Part shown: one piece after another, positions 36,649 through 45,513 of the stretch
Numbering within the stretch: the stretch's first letter is position 1
Layout: each line of letters opens with the position of its first letter
Assembly (NCBI GenBank): GCA_040219235.1
Contig: JAVJSV010000012.1
Location: forward strand, 248,001 to 312,000
Source of the DNA: Rhodospirillaceae bacterium
GTDB taxonomy: Bacteria > Pseudomonadota > Alphaproteobacteria > Rhodospirillales > Rhodospirillaceae
Direction of reading: 5' to 3'
DNA length: 64,000 nt
Made by a program: the position numbers and the translations under genes
Notes under the pieces: model-generated
The model's input: only the letters and a program-made list of their open reading frames with translations
The model's database searches: none
What the model was told of the DNA's origin: nothing

Positions 36649-37509
36649 ATGTTTATGAAGTCGATTTATCTCGCGCTGAGTGGCGAAGCGCAGGCGGAGT
36701 CGGTCGCAGATGCGGCTTTTACGTTGGCACAGGCGTTCAAGGCGCACCTCATTGGCAGCGATACAGTCTCAGAAACCGGTCCTTTTCTAGACCAAACGGG
36801 CGTTGGCATGATGGCCACGTATTACGACGAACTCTATCAAACGGCGGAGAAGGTGCAGGCCCATAAACGCACCGCCGCTGCCAATGTTTTCGAAGCGGCC
36901 CGCGAAAAACATGGAATCCCCCTGACGGCGACTCCAACTGCAGAGGCGGCGACATGCTATTGGCACGCCCATGATGGCGACGTCGATGTGGTTGCGCGGC
37001 TCGGGCGTCTCGCAGATGTCATTGTGATCGCCTGCCCGGGTGAACGTAGCTCGTATGCAGACCTCCGCACGCTGGAGCAGGCTGTGTTTGATGCCAAGCG
37101 CCCTGTAATTATGGTGCCGCAAGGAGCCAAAATTGATCCAAAGTCACCTGTGTTGGTGGCCTGGAACGGCAGTGCAGAGGCCGCTCGCGCGTTGATCAAT
37201 GCCGTGCCCCTGATGGTCAAAAGCAGCAAAGTTAGGGTTGTTCAGATCGGTGATCTTGATCCAGGCATGACCGCCCTCACCGAGGCGGATGCGTACTTAA
37301 AACTTCATGGCATTACGGCAACCACAAAGACGATCGAAAAGGGCAAGCAATCTGTTTCTGATATTCTCGCACGTGAAGCGGGTGAGATCGAAGCTGGCTG
37401 CGTGGTTATGGGGGCATATACCCATAACCCATGGCGTGAGATGGTGCTTGGCGGTGTCACACAGCACATGATTAAAAATGCCAGTCTACCGGTTCTGTTT
37501 GCTCACTAG
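36649..37509 (+). CDS. Tandem universal stress protein (UspA family)
   Basis: A 286-residue protein with two Usp folds. The second half (from about residue 160) is the better conserved: PVLVAWNGSAEAARALINAV and GAYTHNPWREMVLGGVTQHM, the latter resembling the ATP-binding GxxG-x9-G(S/T) motif. The N-terminal half (MKSIYLALSGEAQAESVADA) is degenerate. The ATG at 36649 or 36655 both fit, with GGAAGG upstream. Function in stress tolerance is inferred from family. Confidence 0.88.
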   Translation: MFMKSIYLALSGEAQAESVADAAFTLAQAFKAHLIGSDTVSETGPFLDQTGVGMMATYYDELYQTAEKVQAHKRTAAANVFEAAREKHGIPLTATPTAEAATCYWHAHDGDVDVVARLGRLADVIVIACPGERSSYADLRTLEQAVFDAKRPVIMVPQGAKIDPKSPVLVAWNGSAEAARALINAVPLMVKSSKVRVVQIGDLDPGMTALTEADAYLKLHGITATTKTIEKGKQSVSDILAREAGEIEAGCVVMGAYTHNPWREMVLGGVTQHMIKNASLPVLFAH

Positions 37510-37529
37510 GTTTTCATGCCATTAGGCAT

Positions 37530-38729
37530 TCAGGTTTTTGCAGATGCCAAAGTGGCTTCAACCAGAGGCAGGCCGCATGGTCCCGGCCCCAGGCCCTGAT
37601 GCATGAGGTTGTGACCGTAGCCGAAGCCAAGTTTTAGCTCGGGATCGGCAAAGGCGAATGATCCGCCAGCGCCGATGTAACCGAAAGCGCTCTTGCTGGT
37701 ACCCATCGGCGTGACTGGCGGGCAATTCATTTCAAAACCTGTTGAAAAACGCATCTCAATGCCATTCACGGCGCAGATCTCGCGCACACTTTCTGTGCTG
37801 GCCATGTTCAACATTTTTTCGGAGAGCACCTTAAAGCTGTCTAAAGCCCCGCCCCGAGCCAGCGCGCCATAGAGTTTTGCCATGGCCCGGGCGTTGGTAT
37901 GACTTGTCCCCGCTCCGTTTTCAGCCTTGCGCCAGCTCAGGCTGTTATAAGTCTCTGCCGGATCACGTCCCTTCATGCTTTTTGCAAAAACACTATCCGG
38001 ATTTTTTTCAATGATACGGGTAAAAGTGCCCGCATCAATTTGATATACCGTCGCGAGCCGGGATAGATCTTCGTCAGGTATTGCAAAATGCCAGTCCAGT
38101 GAAAATGGTTCCGCTAATTCTTCGCGCAGAAACTGAGCAAGTCTTCGTCCACCGTTCACCTGATAACATAACCCGCCCAGCAGGTAGCCTTGGGTTTGGT
38201 TGAGGTATCCCAATTGCGTTCCGGCCTCCCAATTGGGTGCGGTTTGTTCCAGGGCCGCAATCATCGTCTCCCAGTCATTCGCCGCGCTAGGTTTTAAAGT
38301 CGCGTCCACAAAAGAGACTCCTGCAGTATGATCCAGAAGGTGGCGCACCAAGATTCGCTCTTTGCCATGAGCCCCAAATGCTGGCCAATAGGCAGCAACG
38401 GGGGTGTCGAGACCAAGCCGTCCTTGATCAACAAGGCGTAGCGCTAAAACCGCGCCTATTGTTTTAGAGACGGACCAGCAGCAACACAGCGTGTCTTCTT
38501 GCCAGGTTTTGCCCTGTTCAACATCGGCATAACCACCCCATAAATCCACAACCAGTTCACCGTCAATCATCACAGCACAGGTGGCACCCACATCGCCATC
38601 CGCACCGCGTTGGGTCAGGTTTTGTTCAAAGACATCTGCCACGTGCTGAAACTTGGGATCGCAGCGACCAGATACATCAGGTTTCTGATCGTTCAAAAAT
38701 GGACTGAGTCCTTTGGTTGTCGTCGTCAT
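37530..38729 (-). CDS. Class C beta-lactamase-fold serine hydrolase (EstB-like) with intact SxxK
   Basis: A cytoplasmic-looking hydrolase of 399 residues starting at ATG 38729 (MTTTTKGLSPF); ten more codons are open upstream. The SxxK motif is SVSK (residues 86-89 from this start) in CCCWSVSKTIGAVLAL. The family's Tyr-x-Asn-like motif appears as YLNQTQGYLLGG. A C-terminal GYGHNLMHQG corresponds to the last active-site loop. Members are esterases or D-aminopeptidases. Unlike the two exported relatives at 49928 and 51222, it keeps the Lys. It is divergent to the GST gene across a palindromic repeat. Confidence 0.85.
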   Translation of the reverse strand: MTTTTKGLSPFLNDQKPDVSGRCDPKFQHVADVFEQNLTQRGADGDVGATCAVMIDGELVVDLWGGYADVEQGKTWQEDTLCCCWSVSKTIGAVLALRLVDQGRLGLDTPVAAYWPAFGAHGKERILVRHLLDHTAGVSFVDATLKPSAANDWETMIAALEQTAPNWEAGTQLGYLNQTQGYLLGGLCYQVNGGRRLAQFLREELAEPFSLDWHFAIPDEDLSRLATVYQIDAGTFTRIIEKNPDSVFAKSMKGRDPAETYNSLSWRKAENGAGTSHTNARAMAKLYGALARGGALDSFKVLSEKMLNMASTESVREICAVNGIEMRFSTGFEMNCPPVTPMGTSKSAFGYIGAGGSFAFADPELKLGFGYGHNLMHQGLGPGPCGLPLVEATLASAKT

Positions 38730-38771
38730 AATGCCAGCACCTCGTGTTTCAACTTGCATGGGGATGGGGCG

Positions 38772-38830
38772 AACGGGCTATGTTAGCCTCAATCAATAAC
38801 AACGGGCTACGTTAGCCCTCATCAATAAAC
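38772..38830. promoter_or_regulatory. Tandem palindromic repeat between divergent hydrolase and GST genes
   Basis: Two 29-30-base direct repeats start at 38772 and 38801. Each contains an inverted repeat: GGGCTAtgtTAGCCt (38775-38789) and a perfect GGGCTAcgtTAGCCC (38804-38818), 29 bases apart. They sit in the 115-base divergent intergenic region, a usual place for an operator controlling both genes. The cognate regulator is not known. Confidence 0.65.
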
Positions 38831-38844
38831 AGAGGGGTGCCAAC

Positions 38845-39600
38845 ATGACTATGAAGTTATTTTATTCACCGATTCACGGGTTCATTCACAAAGTGCTGGT
38901 GACGGCCCATGAAGTTGGCGTGTGGGGCCAACTTGAATTTGTGCCGGTTTATCCAATATCTGACGGTTATTCCATTGCCGCCATCAACCCGTTGCACAAA
39001 GTGCCAACCCTGGCCCTGGAAGATGGCACGGTCCTGTATGGCAGTCAGACAGTTGTGGAGTATCTGGATTCTCTTTCGACCACCGGTCACCATCTTTATC
39101 CTGCAGCTGGCCCGGCACGGTGGGATGCGCTGCGCCGCTTGGCACTGGCGGATACGCTGTTTGAAGTCACCGTTGTCATGGCACTTGAGAAATTGGAGAA
39201 GCCCCACCGTGAGGTCGTGTTCAAATGGAACTGGGCTAAGGTCGTGCGGGCAGTGGATCAAATGGAAGAAGACGCGGCCAAGGGCTTTGATAGTTTTGAC
39301 ATTGGCCAAGCGTCTGCTTTGCACGGCTTGTCTTACCTGGATCGTCAAACCACCAAGGGTCTGCGTCCTCCGGTACCCGAAGGCTGGAACTGGCGCGATG
39401 GCCGTCCAGCCCTGACGGCGTGGTGGGATCAGGCTATTCAACGTCCATCGGTTTTGTCTCATTTTAACAAAGAATACGAAGGCGAAGACAGTGCAGAGTA
39501 CTGTCAGACAAAGGTCGCTGAAGTTTTGCGGGCGCAAGGCAAGCCCGCGCCGGATAAGCCTGTGCCGGTGCCTGTCGATTTTGTACCGCCGGAGGACTAA
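38845..39600 (+). CDS. Glutathione S-transferase family protein
   Basis: A 251-residue cytoplasmic GST. The thioredoxin-like N-terminal domain reads MKLFYSPIHGFIHKVLVTA, with the cis-Pro motif NPLHKVPTLALEDG and the gamma-glutamyl binding 'YGSQTVVEYLD'. The C-terminal helical domain follows from about residue 90 and includes RPALTAWWDQAIQRPSV. It may detoxify or open an electrophile in a catabolic route. A good ribosome site (GAGGGG) precedes the ATG. The flavoenzyme gene starts 5 bases after its stop, so they form an operon. Confidence 0.9.
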   Translation: MTMKLFYSPIHGFIHKVLVTAHEVGVWGQLEFVPVYPISDGYSIAAINPLHKVPTLALEDGTVLYGSQTVVEYLDSLSTTGHHLYPAAGPARWDALRRLALADTLFEVTVVMALEKLEKPHREVVFKWNWAKVVRAVDQMEEDAAKGFDSFDIGQASALHGLSYLDRQTTKGLRPPVPEGWNWRDGRPALTAWWDQAIQRPSVLSHFNKEYEGEDSAEYCQTKVAEVLRAQGKPAPDKPVPVPVDFVPPED

Positions 39601-39605
39601 GTGCG

Positions 39606-41558
39606 GTGACGGCGAAGGTTTATCCTCTTTTATCGTCGTCTTTTAAACTTGGCCCGGTTGAGCTTCGTAATCGCGTTGTCATTCCTGGGCACTCCATGGT
39701 CCATGGCGATTCCACGGGCCGCGTCACTGAAAAGTATCGCGCCTACTTGATCGCACGTGCCAAGGGAGGTGCGGCTCTGGTCGGTCTTGAATCCGCCCCG
39801 GTTCATCCGCACTCGAAAACCTGGACCGGACAGGTTGAAGTGTGGCGGGATGACATTACCGGCTCTCTGGCGCAGGCCGCCAATGACATTCACGCGGCGG
39901 GTGCAAAAGCCTCGATCATTCTTTGGCATGGAGGGCGCAATGTGTCCTATCGGCGCGGTGCGCCGGCCATGGCGCCCTCTGTCATTCCGTCCGTCCAGGT
40001 TGGCGAGATACCGCGCGCCATGACAGTTGCGGACATCAAAGATTTGATCCCGTACTACGTGGCAGCAGCCCAAAGATGCATCACAGCTGGCATTGATGTG
40101 CTGGAGTTGCAAACGTCCAGTGATTATTTGCTCGGCTCGTTTTTAAGCCCACAACTCAATCATCGTACGGATGAGTACGGCGACTCTGTAGAAAACCGCT
40201 GCCGCATTGTCCTCGAAGTTTTAGAGGCTATGCGCGCGCTGCTCCCGGCTCATATGGCGTTGGGATTGCGCACGTCGATTTATCATGCGATCCCCGGTGA
40301 ACCAGAGGGCTACACCATCGCGCACTCATTGCCGGCCATGGCGCACATCTCAAAGTCTGGGATGATTGATTATGTCAGCGTGATGAGCGGGTCGAACGCC
40401 AACTTCTCAGAAACCATTGCGCCCATGGCGACACCCTATGCGCACATCGCCGATCAGTCGGCTCAGTTTAAAACGGCGCTCGATGTTCCGGTTATCGTCG
40501 CTGGCCGGATCGTGACGCCCGGCGACGCTGAGCAGGTTCTTGCGCAAGACCAGGCGGATTTGGTTGCCGTCGCGCGGGCGTTCATTGCCGATGCAGATTG
40601 GATGGTGAAGGCCGAGCGTGGCGAGGCCCATCGTATTCGTCCCTGCACAGGCTGTAATCAGATTTGTCTGGGTTTCGCAGGGCGGGGTTTGCCATCGGGG
40701 TGTAATTTCAATGCCGAGGCCGGTCGTGAAGATGAGCTTCTCCCTGTTGCCGCAGCTCAATCCCCAAAACAAATTGCCGTCGTCGGTGGTGGCCCGGCAG
40801 GATTGGAATGCGCCCGGGTTGCGGCAGAGCGCGGACACACGGTGTCCTTATATGAAGCCTCTGCTCATTTAGGGGGTGCGTTGCGGCTTGCCGGCAATTG
40901 TCCACATCGTGATGAATTTCTGTTACCGCTGAAATGGTGGGCCTCCGAACTTGAAACACTTGGCGTTCACGTTCATCTCAATACGCCCGTTGCAGACGCC
41001 GGCGCTCTTACGGCCGATGAAGTTGTGTGGGCAACGGGAGCAGAGTCGGCATCCATGTGGCAGCTCCGGTATCGCCCCAGTTTGCTCAACGGACTCCCCG
41101 GCACACAGACCCTGCCTCATAGTCGTGATGTCTTAATGGGTACGGCATCTGTCCAGGGCTCTGTCCTGGTCATTGACGAAGAGGGTGGCTGGCCCGCCCT
41201 GAATTTTGTCGAAGCGCTGATCGCCATGGATAGGGTGACGTCTATCACCGTGGCGACCAATAGCCCGTTGCTGGGGATGCCGGATTTGTTCACGACCGGC
41301 GAGTTTCCCTTATTTGCCGGTCGCCTCAAGGCGGCTAGTGTGACAGTCCATACGGGCGTTTTTGTCGCTTCGGTCGAGAATCAAACCGCCATAACAACGG
41401 GCGGAGATGTTTTTGGTCCCTTTGATTCTCTGGTTTTATCTCTCGGTGCGCGGGCCCGGGCTGTCCCTGAGGGTGTTTTGGCCATCGGAGATTGCGTTGC
41501 TCCGCGCGGCATTTGGGCGGCTGTGCAAGAAGGAGCACGTCTGGCCCGGGAGTTGTAG
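39606..41558 (+). CDS. Old-Yellow-Enzyme-type oxidoreductase fused to FAD/NAD(P) domain (DMA/TMA dehydrogenase / dienoyl-CoA reductase family)
   Basis: A 650-residue flavoenzyme with a GTG start and GGAGGA upstream. Residues 1-340 form the FMN-binding TIM barrel (VELRNRVVIPGHSMVHGDST, SSDYLLGSFLSPQLNHRTDE, DLVAVARAFIADADWM). A 4Fe-4S cluster is ligated by CTGCNQICLG and a downstream Cys (SGCNF). From residue 390 the pyridine nucleotide-disulfide domain follows: IAVVGGGPAGLECARVAAERG. The family includes trimethylamine dehydrogenase and 2,4-dienoyl-CoA reductase. Substrate unknown; amine or enone use would fit the surrounding genes. Co-transcribed with the GST. Confidence 0.9.
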   Translation: MTAKVYPLLSSSFKLGPVELRNRVVIPGHSMVHGDSTGRVTEKYRAYLIARAKGGAALVGLESAPVHPHSKTWTGQVEVWRDDITGSLAQAANDIHAAGAKASIILWHGGRNVSYRRGAPAMAPSVIPSVQVGEIPRAMTVADIKDLIPYYVAAAQRCITAGIDVLELQTSSDYLLGSFLSPQLNHRTDEYGDSVENRCRIVLEVLEAMRALLPAHMALGLRTSIYHAIPGEPEGYTIAHSLPAMAHISKSGMIDYVSVMSGSNANFSETIAPMATPYAHIADQSAQFKTALDVPVIVAGRIVTPGDAEQVLAQDQADLVAVARAFIADADWMVKAERGEAHRIRPCTGCNQICLGFAGRGLPSGCNFNAEAGREDELLPVAAAQSPKQIAVVGGGPAGLECARVAAERGHTVSLYEASAHLGGALRLAGNCPHRDEFLLPLKWWASELETLGVHVHLNTPVADAGALTADEVVWATGAESASMWQLRYRPSLLNGLPGTQTLPHSRDVLMGTASVQGSVLVIDEEGGWPALNFVEALIAMDRVTSITVATNSPLLGMPDLFTTGEFPLFAGRLKAASVTVHTGVFVASVENQTAITTGGDVFGPFDSLVLSLGARARAVPEGVLAIGDCVAPRGIWAAVQEGARLAREL

Positions 41559-41672
41559 ACTCAGGCGTCATTCTCTCTTTCTGTTCATTGGCGGAACATA
41601 CTGCCGACACCCCTTTCTCTTTGTTCCGTTGCCAGTCATGATCGTGCAATATTTTAATGGGAGTAAACATTC

Positions 41673-42620
41673 ATGTTTCGTTCGATCCTTCTCTTAACGG
41701 CTTTTTCAGCGATTGCCTTGTCTACGTCTGTTCGCGCGGCGGATGTCAGTGTCAGCGCCGGTGCTGTATTCAAAGATTGCGCCGATTGTCCGGAAATGGT
41801 GGTTATTCCCCCCGGTGACTTTGTTATGGGGTACGATGGCGGCATAGATCTGGATAAGCCGGGACTGCAGCGTCGGTACGAAGGGCCTGTGCGCTCTGTC
41901 ACCATTGACTACGCCTTTGCGCTGGGCCGCACGGAAGTCACTCAAGCTCAATATGCAGAATTCGTGAATGCCACCGGTCATGTCTCCGGCACGGAATGCG
42001 CCATTTGGAATGGCGAAGTTTGGCTCCACACTCCTGGCAAAGATTGGCGTGATCCCGGGTATGGCCGCCCCCCGGCCGACAATGAACCTGTTGCCTGTGT
42101 GACCTGGACCGATGTCAAGGCTTATACGGATTGGTTCGCAAAGAAAACCGGGCAACCCTATCGTTTGCCGACAGAAGCAGAGTGGGAGTATGCGGCGCGC
42201 GCTGGCACCACCGGTGAGTACACCTGGGGCGATGATCCCGATGGCGGGTGTGGTATTGCCAATATCTATGACCAGTCCGGTATCGATCCTAATCGGCCGT
42301 ATGAACCAGTGGGTTGCGATGATGGTCATGCCATCGTGGCGCCTGTCGGGTCTCTTCAACCCAATGGGTTTGGTCTCTATGATGTCACCGGCAACGTATG
42401 GGAATGGACCGAGGATTGTTACTTCATGCCGGCCCCCCTTGCGCCGACCGACGGAAGTGCAGTGCAGGCGACCGGAACCTGTGAGAACCGCGCCGTTAAA
42501 GGAGGCAGTTGGTCTTCATCGGTGTATTGGCAGCGCCCGACTTTTCGGGGGCGTGATCCTGAAGATCGCATCAGCCACATTTTCGGCTTCCGCCTCGCCC
42601 GGGATCTGAACGGAGAATAA
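41673..42620 (+). CDS. SUMF1/formylglycine-generating-enzyme-fold exported protein, copy 1 (no catalytic Cys pair)
   Basis: A 315-residue protein with a Sec signal (MFRSILLLTAFSAIALSTSVRA). It has the SUMF1 plan: DCADCPEMVVIPPGDFVMG, ETQYAEF-like FGE helix, YRLPTEAEWEYAARAGTT, WGDDP, NGFGLYDVTGNVWEWTEDCY and a final KGGSWSSSVYWQRPTFRGRD. In true formylglycine-generating enzymes the GGSW loop is followed by two copper-binding cysteines; here those positions are Ser and Trp/Gln. It is therefore a related but probably non-FGE enzyme or binding protein. Its stop is 1 base before the next gene's start. Confidence 0.87.
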   Translation: MFRSILLLTAFSAIALSTSVRAADVSVSAGAVFKDCADCPEMVVIPPGDFVMGYDGGIDLDKPGLQRRYEGPVRSVTIDYAFALGRTEVTQAQYAEFVNATGHVSGTECAIWNGEVWLHTPGKDWRDPGYGRPPADNEPVACVTWTDVKAYTDWFAKKTGQPYRLPTEAEWEYAARAGTTGEYTWGDDPDGGCGIANIYDQSGIDPNRPYEPVGCDDGHAIVAPVGSLQPNGFGLYDVTGNVWEWTEDCYFMPAPLAPTDGSAVQATGTCENRAVKGGSWSSSVYWQRPTFRGRDPEDRISHIFGFRLARDLNGE

Positions 42621-42621
42621 C

Positions 42622-43548
42622 ATGAACTCTCGTGCAGCACAGGCCGCCTTTGGTCTTGGGTGTTTGTTTTTTACGCCTGCCATTGCTGATGATGTGATGG
42701 TCGATTTGGCTCCCGGTAGCATCTTTGCGGATTGTGCGGACTGCCCAGAGATGGTTGTCATTCCACCGGGCAGTTTCACCATGGGCTTCGATGGTGGCGT
42801 CAGTGAGGATCGGTACGAAGGTCCGCCGCATGAGGTGATCATTGGCTACTCTTTTGCCTTGGGGCTGCTCGAAATTTCGGTCGCGCAATTCAGAGAGTTT
42901 GTTGACGACACCGGCCATGTTGCGGGCAAGAACTGCCGGTCTTGGACCGGCACAACGGTTGAGAATATTCCTGGTCGCGATTGGCGTGACCCTGGTTATG
43001 GCCGTCCGCCGTTAGATAATAACCCGGTGTCCTGTGTGTCCTGGCTGGATGCCAAAGCTTATGTCGCTTGGCTGAGCGATAAAACAGGTCACGCGTATCG
43101 GCTGCCAACGGAAGCTGAGTGGGAATATGTTGGCCGCGACCGTACGTCTACGCCCTACGCCTGGGGAGATGACCCGGAAGCCGGGTGTGGGGTTGCAAAC
43201 TATTACGATCAGGCCGCGGCAGGTCAGCGTCCCTGGGAGCCCGTGGCGTGCAATGACGGCCATCCCATCGTGGCCCCCGTTGGCACATTGACACCCAATT
43301 CTTTCGGTCTGTACGACACCATCGGCAATGTCTGGGAATGGGTCGAAGACTGTCACAGTGTTCCCTATGGGCCACAACCGACAGACGGTTCAGCTTACCA
43401 GGTTGAGGGCGCATGCGAAAAACGCGGCGTACGTGGTGGCGCTTGGCACTCTCGGGCGACATGGCAACGCCCGTCTTTCCGTGGGCGTGATCCTGAAGAT
43501 TTTGTCTCCCAGGTATTCGGCATTCGTGTTGCCCGCGACCTAAAATAG
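42622..43548 (+). CDS. SUMF1/formylglycine-generating-enzyme-fold exported protein, copy 2 (no catalytic Cys pair)
   Basis: A 308-residue tandem paralogue of the preceding protein, with a signal peptide (ending near TPAIADD). Shared segments include DCADCPEMVVIPPGSFTMGF, DWRDPGYGRPPLDNNPVSC, YRLPTEAEWEYVGRDRTS and RGGAWHSRATWQRPSFRGRD, so the FGE cysteine pair is again missing. The two genes are adjacent and in one operon. The retained CxxC at the N-terminus may form a disulfide in the periplasm. Confidence 0.87.
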   Translation: MNSRAAQAAFGLGCLFFTPAIADDVMVDLAPGSIFADCADCPEMVVIPPGSFTMGFDGGVSEDRYEGPPHEVIIGYSFALGLLEISVAQFREFVDDTGHVAGKNCRSWTGTTVENIPGRDWRDPGYGRPPLDNNPVSCVSWLDAKAYVAWLSDKTGHAYRLPTEAEWEYVGRDRTSTPYAWGDDPEAGCGVANYYDQAAAGQRPWEPVACNDGHPIVAPVGTLTPNSFGLYDTIGNVWEWVEDCHSVPYGPQPTDGSAYQVEGACEKRGVRGGAWHSRATWQRPSFRGRDPEDFVSQVFGIRVARDLK

Positions 43549-43633
43549 AGCTGCCGTTTAGAACAGCCTGTCAGCTAACAGCCGCGCTGTTTCCAAAGCT
43601 GTGTGATGCGCCGGTGGAAGTAGGGTCTGCCGC

Positions 43634-44470
43634 TTAAGCATCCATGAACTCAGTCATCTGTTTTGCATAAGCCTCAACGTCTTCAGGCTTTGCGGTTAAG
43701 GGATCACCGGTCATGGCTGGCTTCCACTCCGTCACATCCGGGATAAGCGCCAGCGCATCTTCGCCGCGTGCCAAGGTTTTGGCTTTGATCAGCGGTAGTT
43801 TTTCTTCGATGGGATAACTGTAATAAGCTGCGAAGGCTTTATGCGCTGTTGTGGCCATCTTCACTTGTTCGACAAAGGCAATGTGCATCAGATCAGCCGA
43901 CGGCAAGGGCGTGTTACGCATATTTTCGGCTGTGCGTTTAAACCAGGGAAAGTAAGTGTATAGATCGCGCAGCCTGCTCCACAGAAAGTGGACATACACA
44001 CCGCTCTGATCTGGCGTGACGCGCGGCGCATGTTGCGCAGCCATGTCCGTCTGTGCTTGACCGCGCATTATGCGCACTTGTCCAAGCATCAGGCGGCGTA
44101 CCCGGTCTGGCTGGCTGACGGCTAATTCCATCGCCACCCGGCCGCCCAGTGATGATCCATAGATATCGCACTGGTCGATGCTGAGTGTGTCGAGAAAGCG
44201 CGACACTGCATCTGCGTAATAGGCAATATCTGGTGGGGAACTGTCGTCATGAGGCGGCGGTGCGGAGTCGCCCATGCCCATTAAATCAGGTGCAATGACT
44301 GTGCGTGATGCGGCAAGCGCCTCAAGCAATGGCACTTGAATGCGCGCAGAGCCCGGACCAGGATGAAGCACCACTACGGGTACTTTGCCTTCCACGCTCC
44401 GGCGTGAGGTCCAATAATGAACTTGTCCTTCTTCAAGATCGGCAAAGGCTCGCTTTACGTTATTCATCAT
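43634..44470 (-). CDS. Alpha/beta hydrolase fold protein
   Basis: A 278-residue cytoplasmic hydrolase. Oxyanion region VVVLHPGPGSARIQ, strand 4 APDLMGMGDS, elbow GSSLGG with serine in the canonical place, and a cap region with RVTPDQSGVYVHFLWSRLRD and FPWF that resembles the tandem proteins at 21808-25193. A catalytic His near the C-terminus is not obvious. It is divergent from the IclR regulator gene, which may control it. Confidence 0.85.
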   Translation of the reverse strand: MMNNVKRAFADLEEGQVHYWTSRRSVEGKVPVVVLHPGPGSARIQVPLLEALAASRTVIAPDLMGMGDSAPPPHDDSSPPDIAYYADAVSRFLDTLSIDQCDIYGSSLGGRVAMELAVSQPDRVRRLMLGQVRIMRGQAQTDMAAQHAPRVTPDQSGVYVHFLWSRLRDLYTYFPWFKRTAENMRNTPLPSADLMHIAFVEQVKMATTAHKAFAAYYSYPIEEKLPLIKAKTLARGEDALALIPDVTEWKPAMTGDPLTAKPEDVEAYAKQMTEFMDA

Positions 44471-44719
44471 CGTAGTTCCTTCTTTGTGCGACTCGCATGT
44501 ATCAGCGTTTAGCTGCAGATTCCCAGAACAATCAGCGTGCTCGCCTATTAGGGGTGCTCTGCTCGTTCTGCGATCGGTTTCCTCATTCGTTTAGCGAACA
44601 TCACCGCCTTGTATTGTGCTCTCTAGGTGGTCGCGTCATTGTAGGTGGTCACATAGGAACTGCGTGGACGAGCACGCAGGAAGCAAATCAAAAATAACGT
44701 TCTTTGGGGTTAAAAAAAC

Positions 44720-45511
44720 ATGGGTCAGCAATCTTCTGTGCGTGCGCTTGAACGCGGTTTAGACATTATTAGTCTTCTCAACCGTCACAATGGCCTCACG
44801 GTCACCCAGGTCGGACAGCTCACAGAACTGCCACGTCCGACGGCGTTCCGGTTGCTACGCACTCTGGAGTCTCTTGGCTATCTGTTTCGCGACCCACAGG
44901 ATAAAAAATACCGTTTAACATTGCAGGTTCGGACCCTGAGTCATGGCTATGATCAGGAAGAATGGATCCCAAAAGTCTCACGGCCAATCATGGTTGAGTT
45001 GTGCAAGAAAATCCTTTGGCCGCTCGCCCTTAGTACCATTCGTGGCTCAAGTATGTTGGTGCGCGATACCACCGATGAAATCAGTCCTTTCGCGCTCAGA
45101 CGTCATCGTGGTGGCTTCCAAATCCCGTTGCTCAGCACAGCGTCAGGGTCGGCCTATCTTGCTTTTTGTGATTCGCACAAACGAGACGAGCTTATTGAGT
45201 TTGCGCTGGCCGAGGATCCTGATGCGCTGTCACGTGGCGGCACCAATATTGAATTGTATAGGCGGTCGCTTGATGTTATCCGCGGTGATGGCTATTCCTG
45301 CATGCGCGTGGTCGAAGCAAACCACAATGCTCTGGCCGTTCCTGTTCTTGTTGATGATGAAGTGTTCGCAACCGTGTCAGCGCGCTTCTACACCACAGCG
45401 ATGACTCTGCAACAAGCGGTCGAGCGCTATGCAGAGGATATTCGAGTCGCCGCTAAAAAGATGGGTGTGGATATTAGCACCTGGAAGGCGCAGCTTCCTG
45501 ACGCAGTATAA
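44720..45511 (+). CDS. IclR family transcriptional regulator
   Basis: A 263-residue regulator. The winged helix-turn-helix is at residues 8-65 (SVRALERGLDIISLLNRHNG, LTVTQVGQLTELPRPTAFRL, LLRTLESLGYLFRD). The C-terminal GAF-like effector domain has LLSTASGSAYLAF and a terminal EDIRVAAKKMGVDI. IclR proteins usually control catabolic genes in response to a small acid. It is divergent from the alpha/beta hydrolase gene at 43634-44470 and convergent with the MFS gene 2 bases away. Confidence 0.94.
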   Translation: MGQQSSVRALERGLDIISLLNRHNGLTVTQVGQLTELPRPTAFRLLRTLESLGYLFRDPQDKKYRLTLQVRTLSHGYDQEEWIPKVSRPIMVELCKKILWPLALSTIRGSSMLVRDTTDEISPFALRRHRGGFQIPLLSTASGSAYLAFCDSHKRDELIEFALAEDPDALSRGGTNIELYRRSLDVIRGDGYSCMRVVEANHNALAVPVLVDDEVFATVSARFYTTAMTLQQAVERYAEDIRVAAKKMGVDISTWKAQLPDAV

Positions 45512-45513
45512 AG

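Noticed and set aside
44497-44697. 66-codon open frame in the divergent region between the hydrolase and IclR genes
   Set aside because: No ribosome site and no recognised protein; the region more likely holds the divergent promoters.
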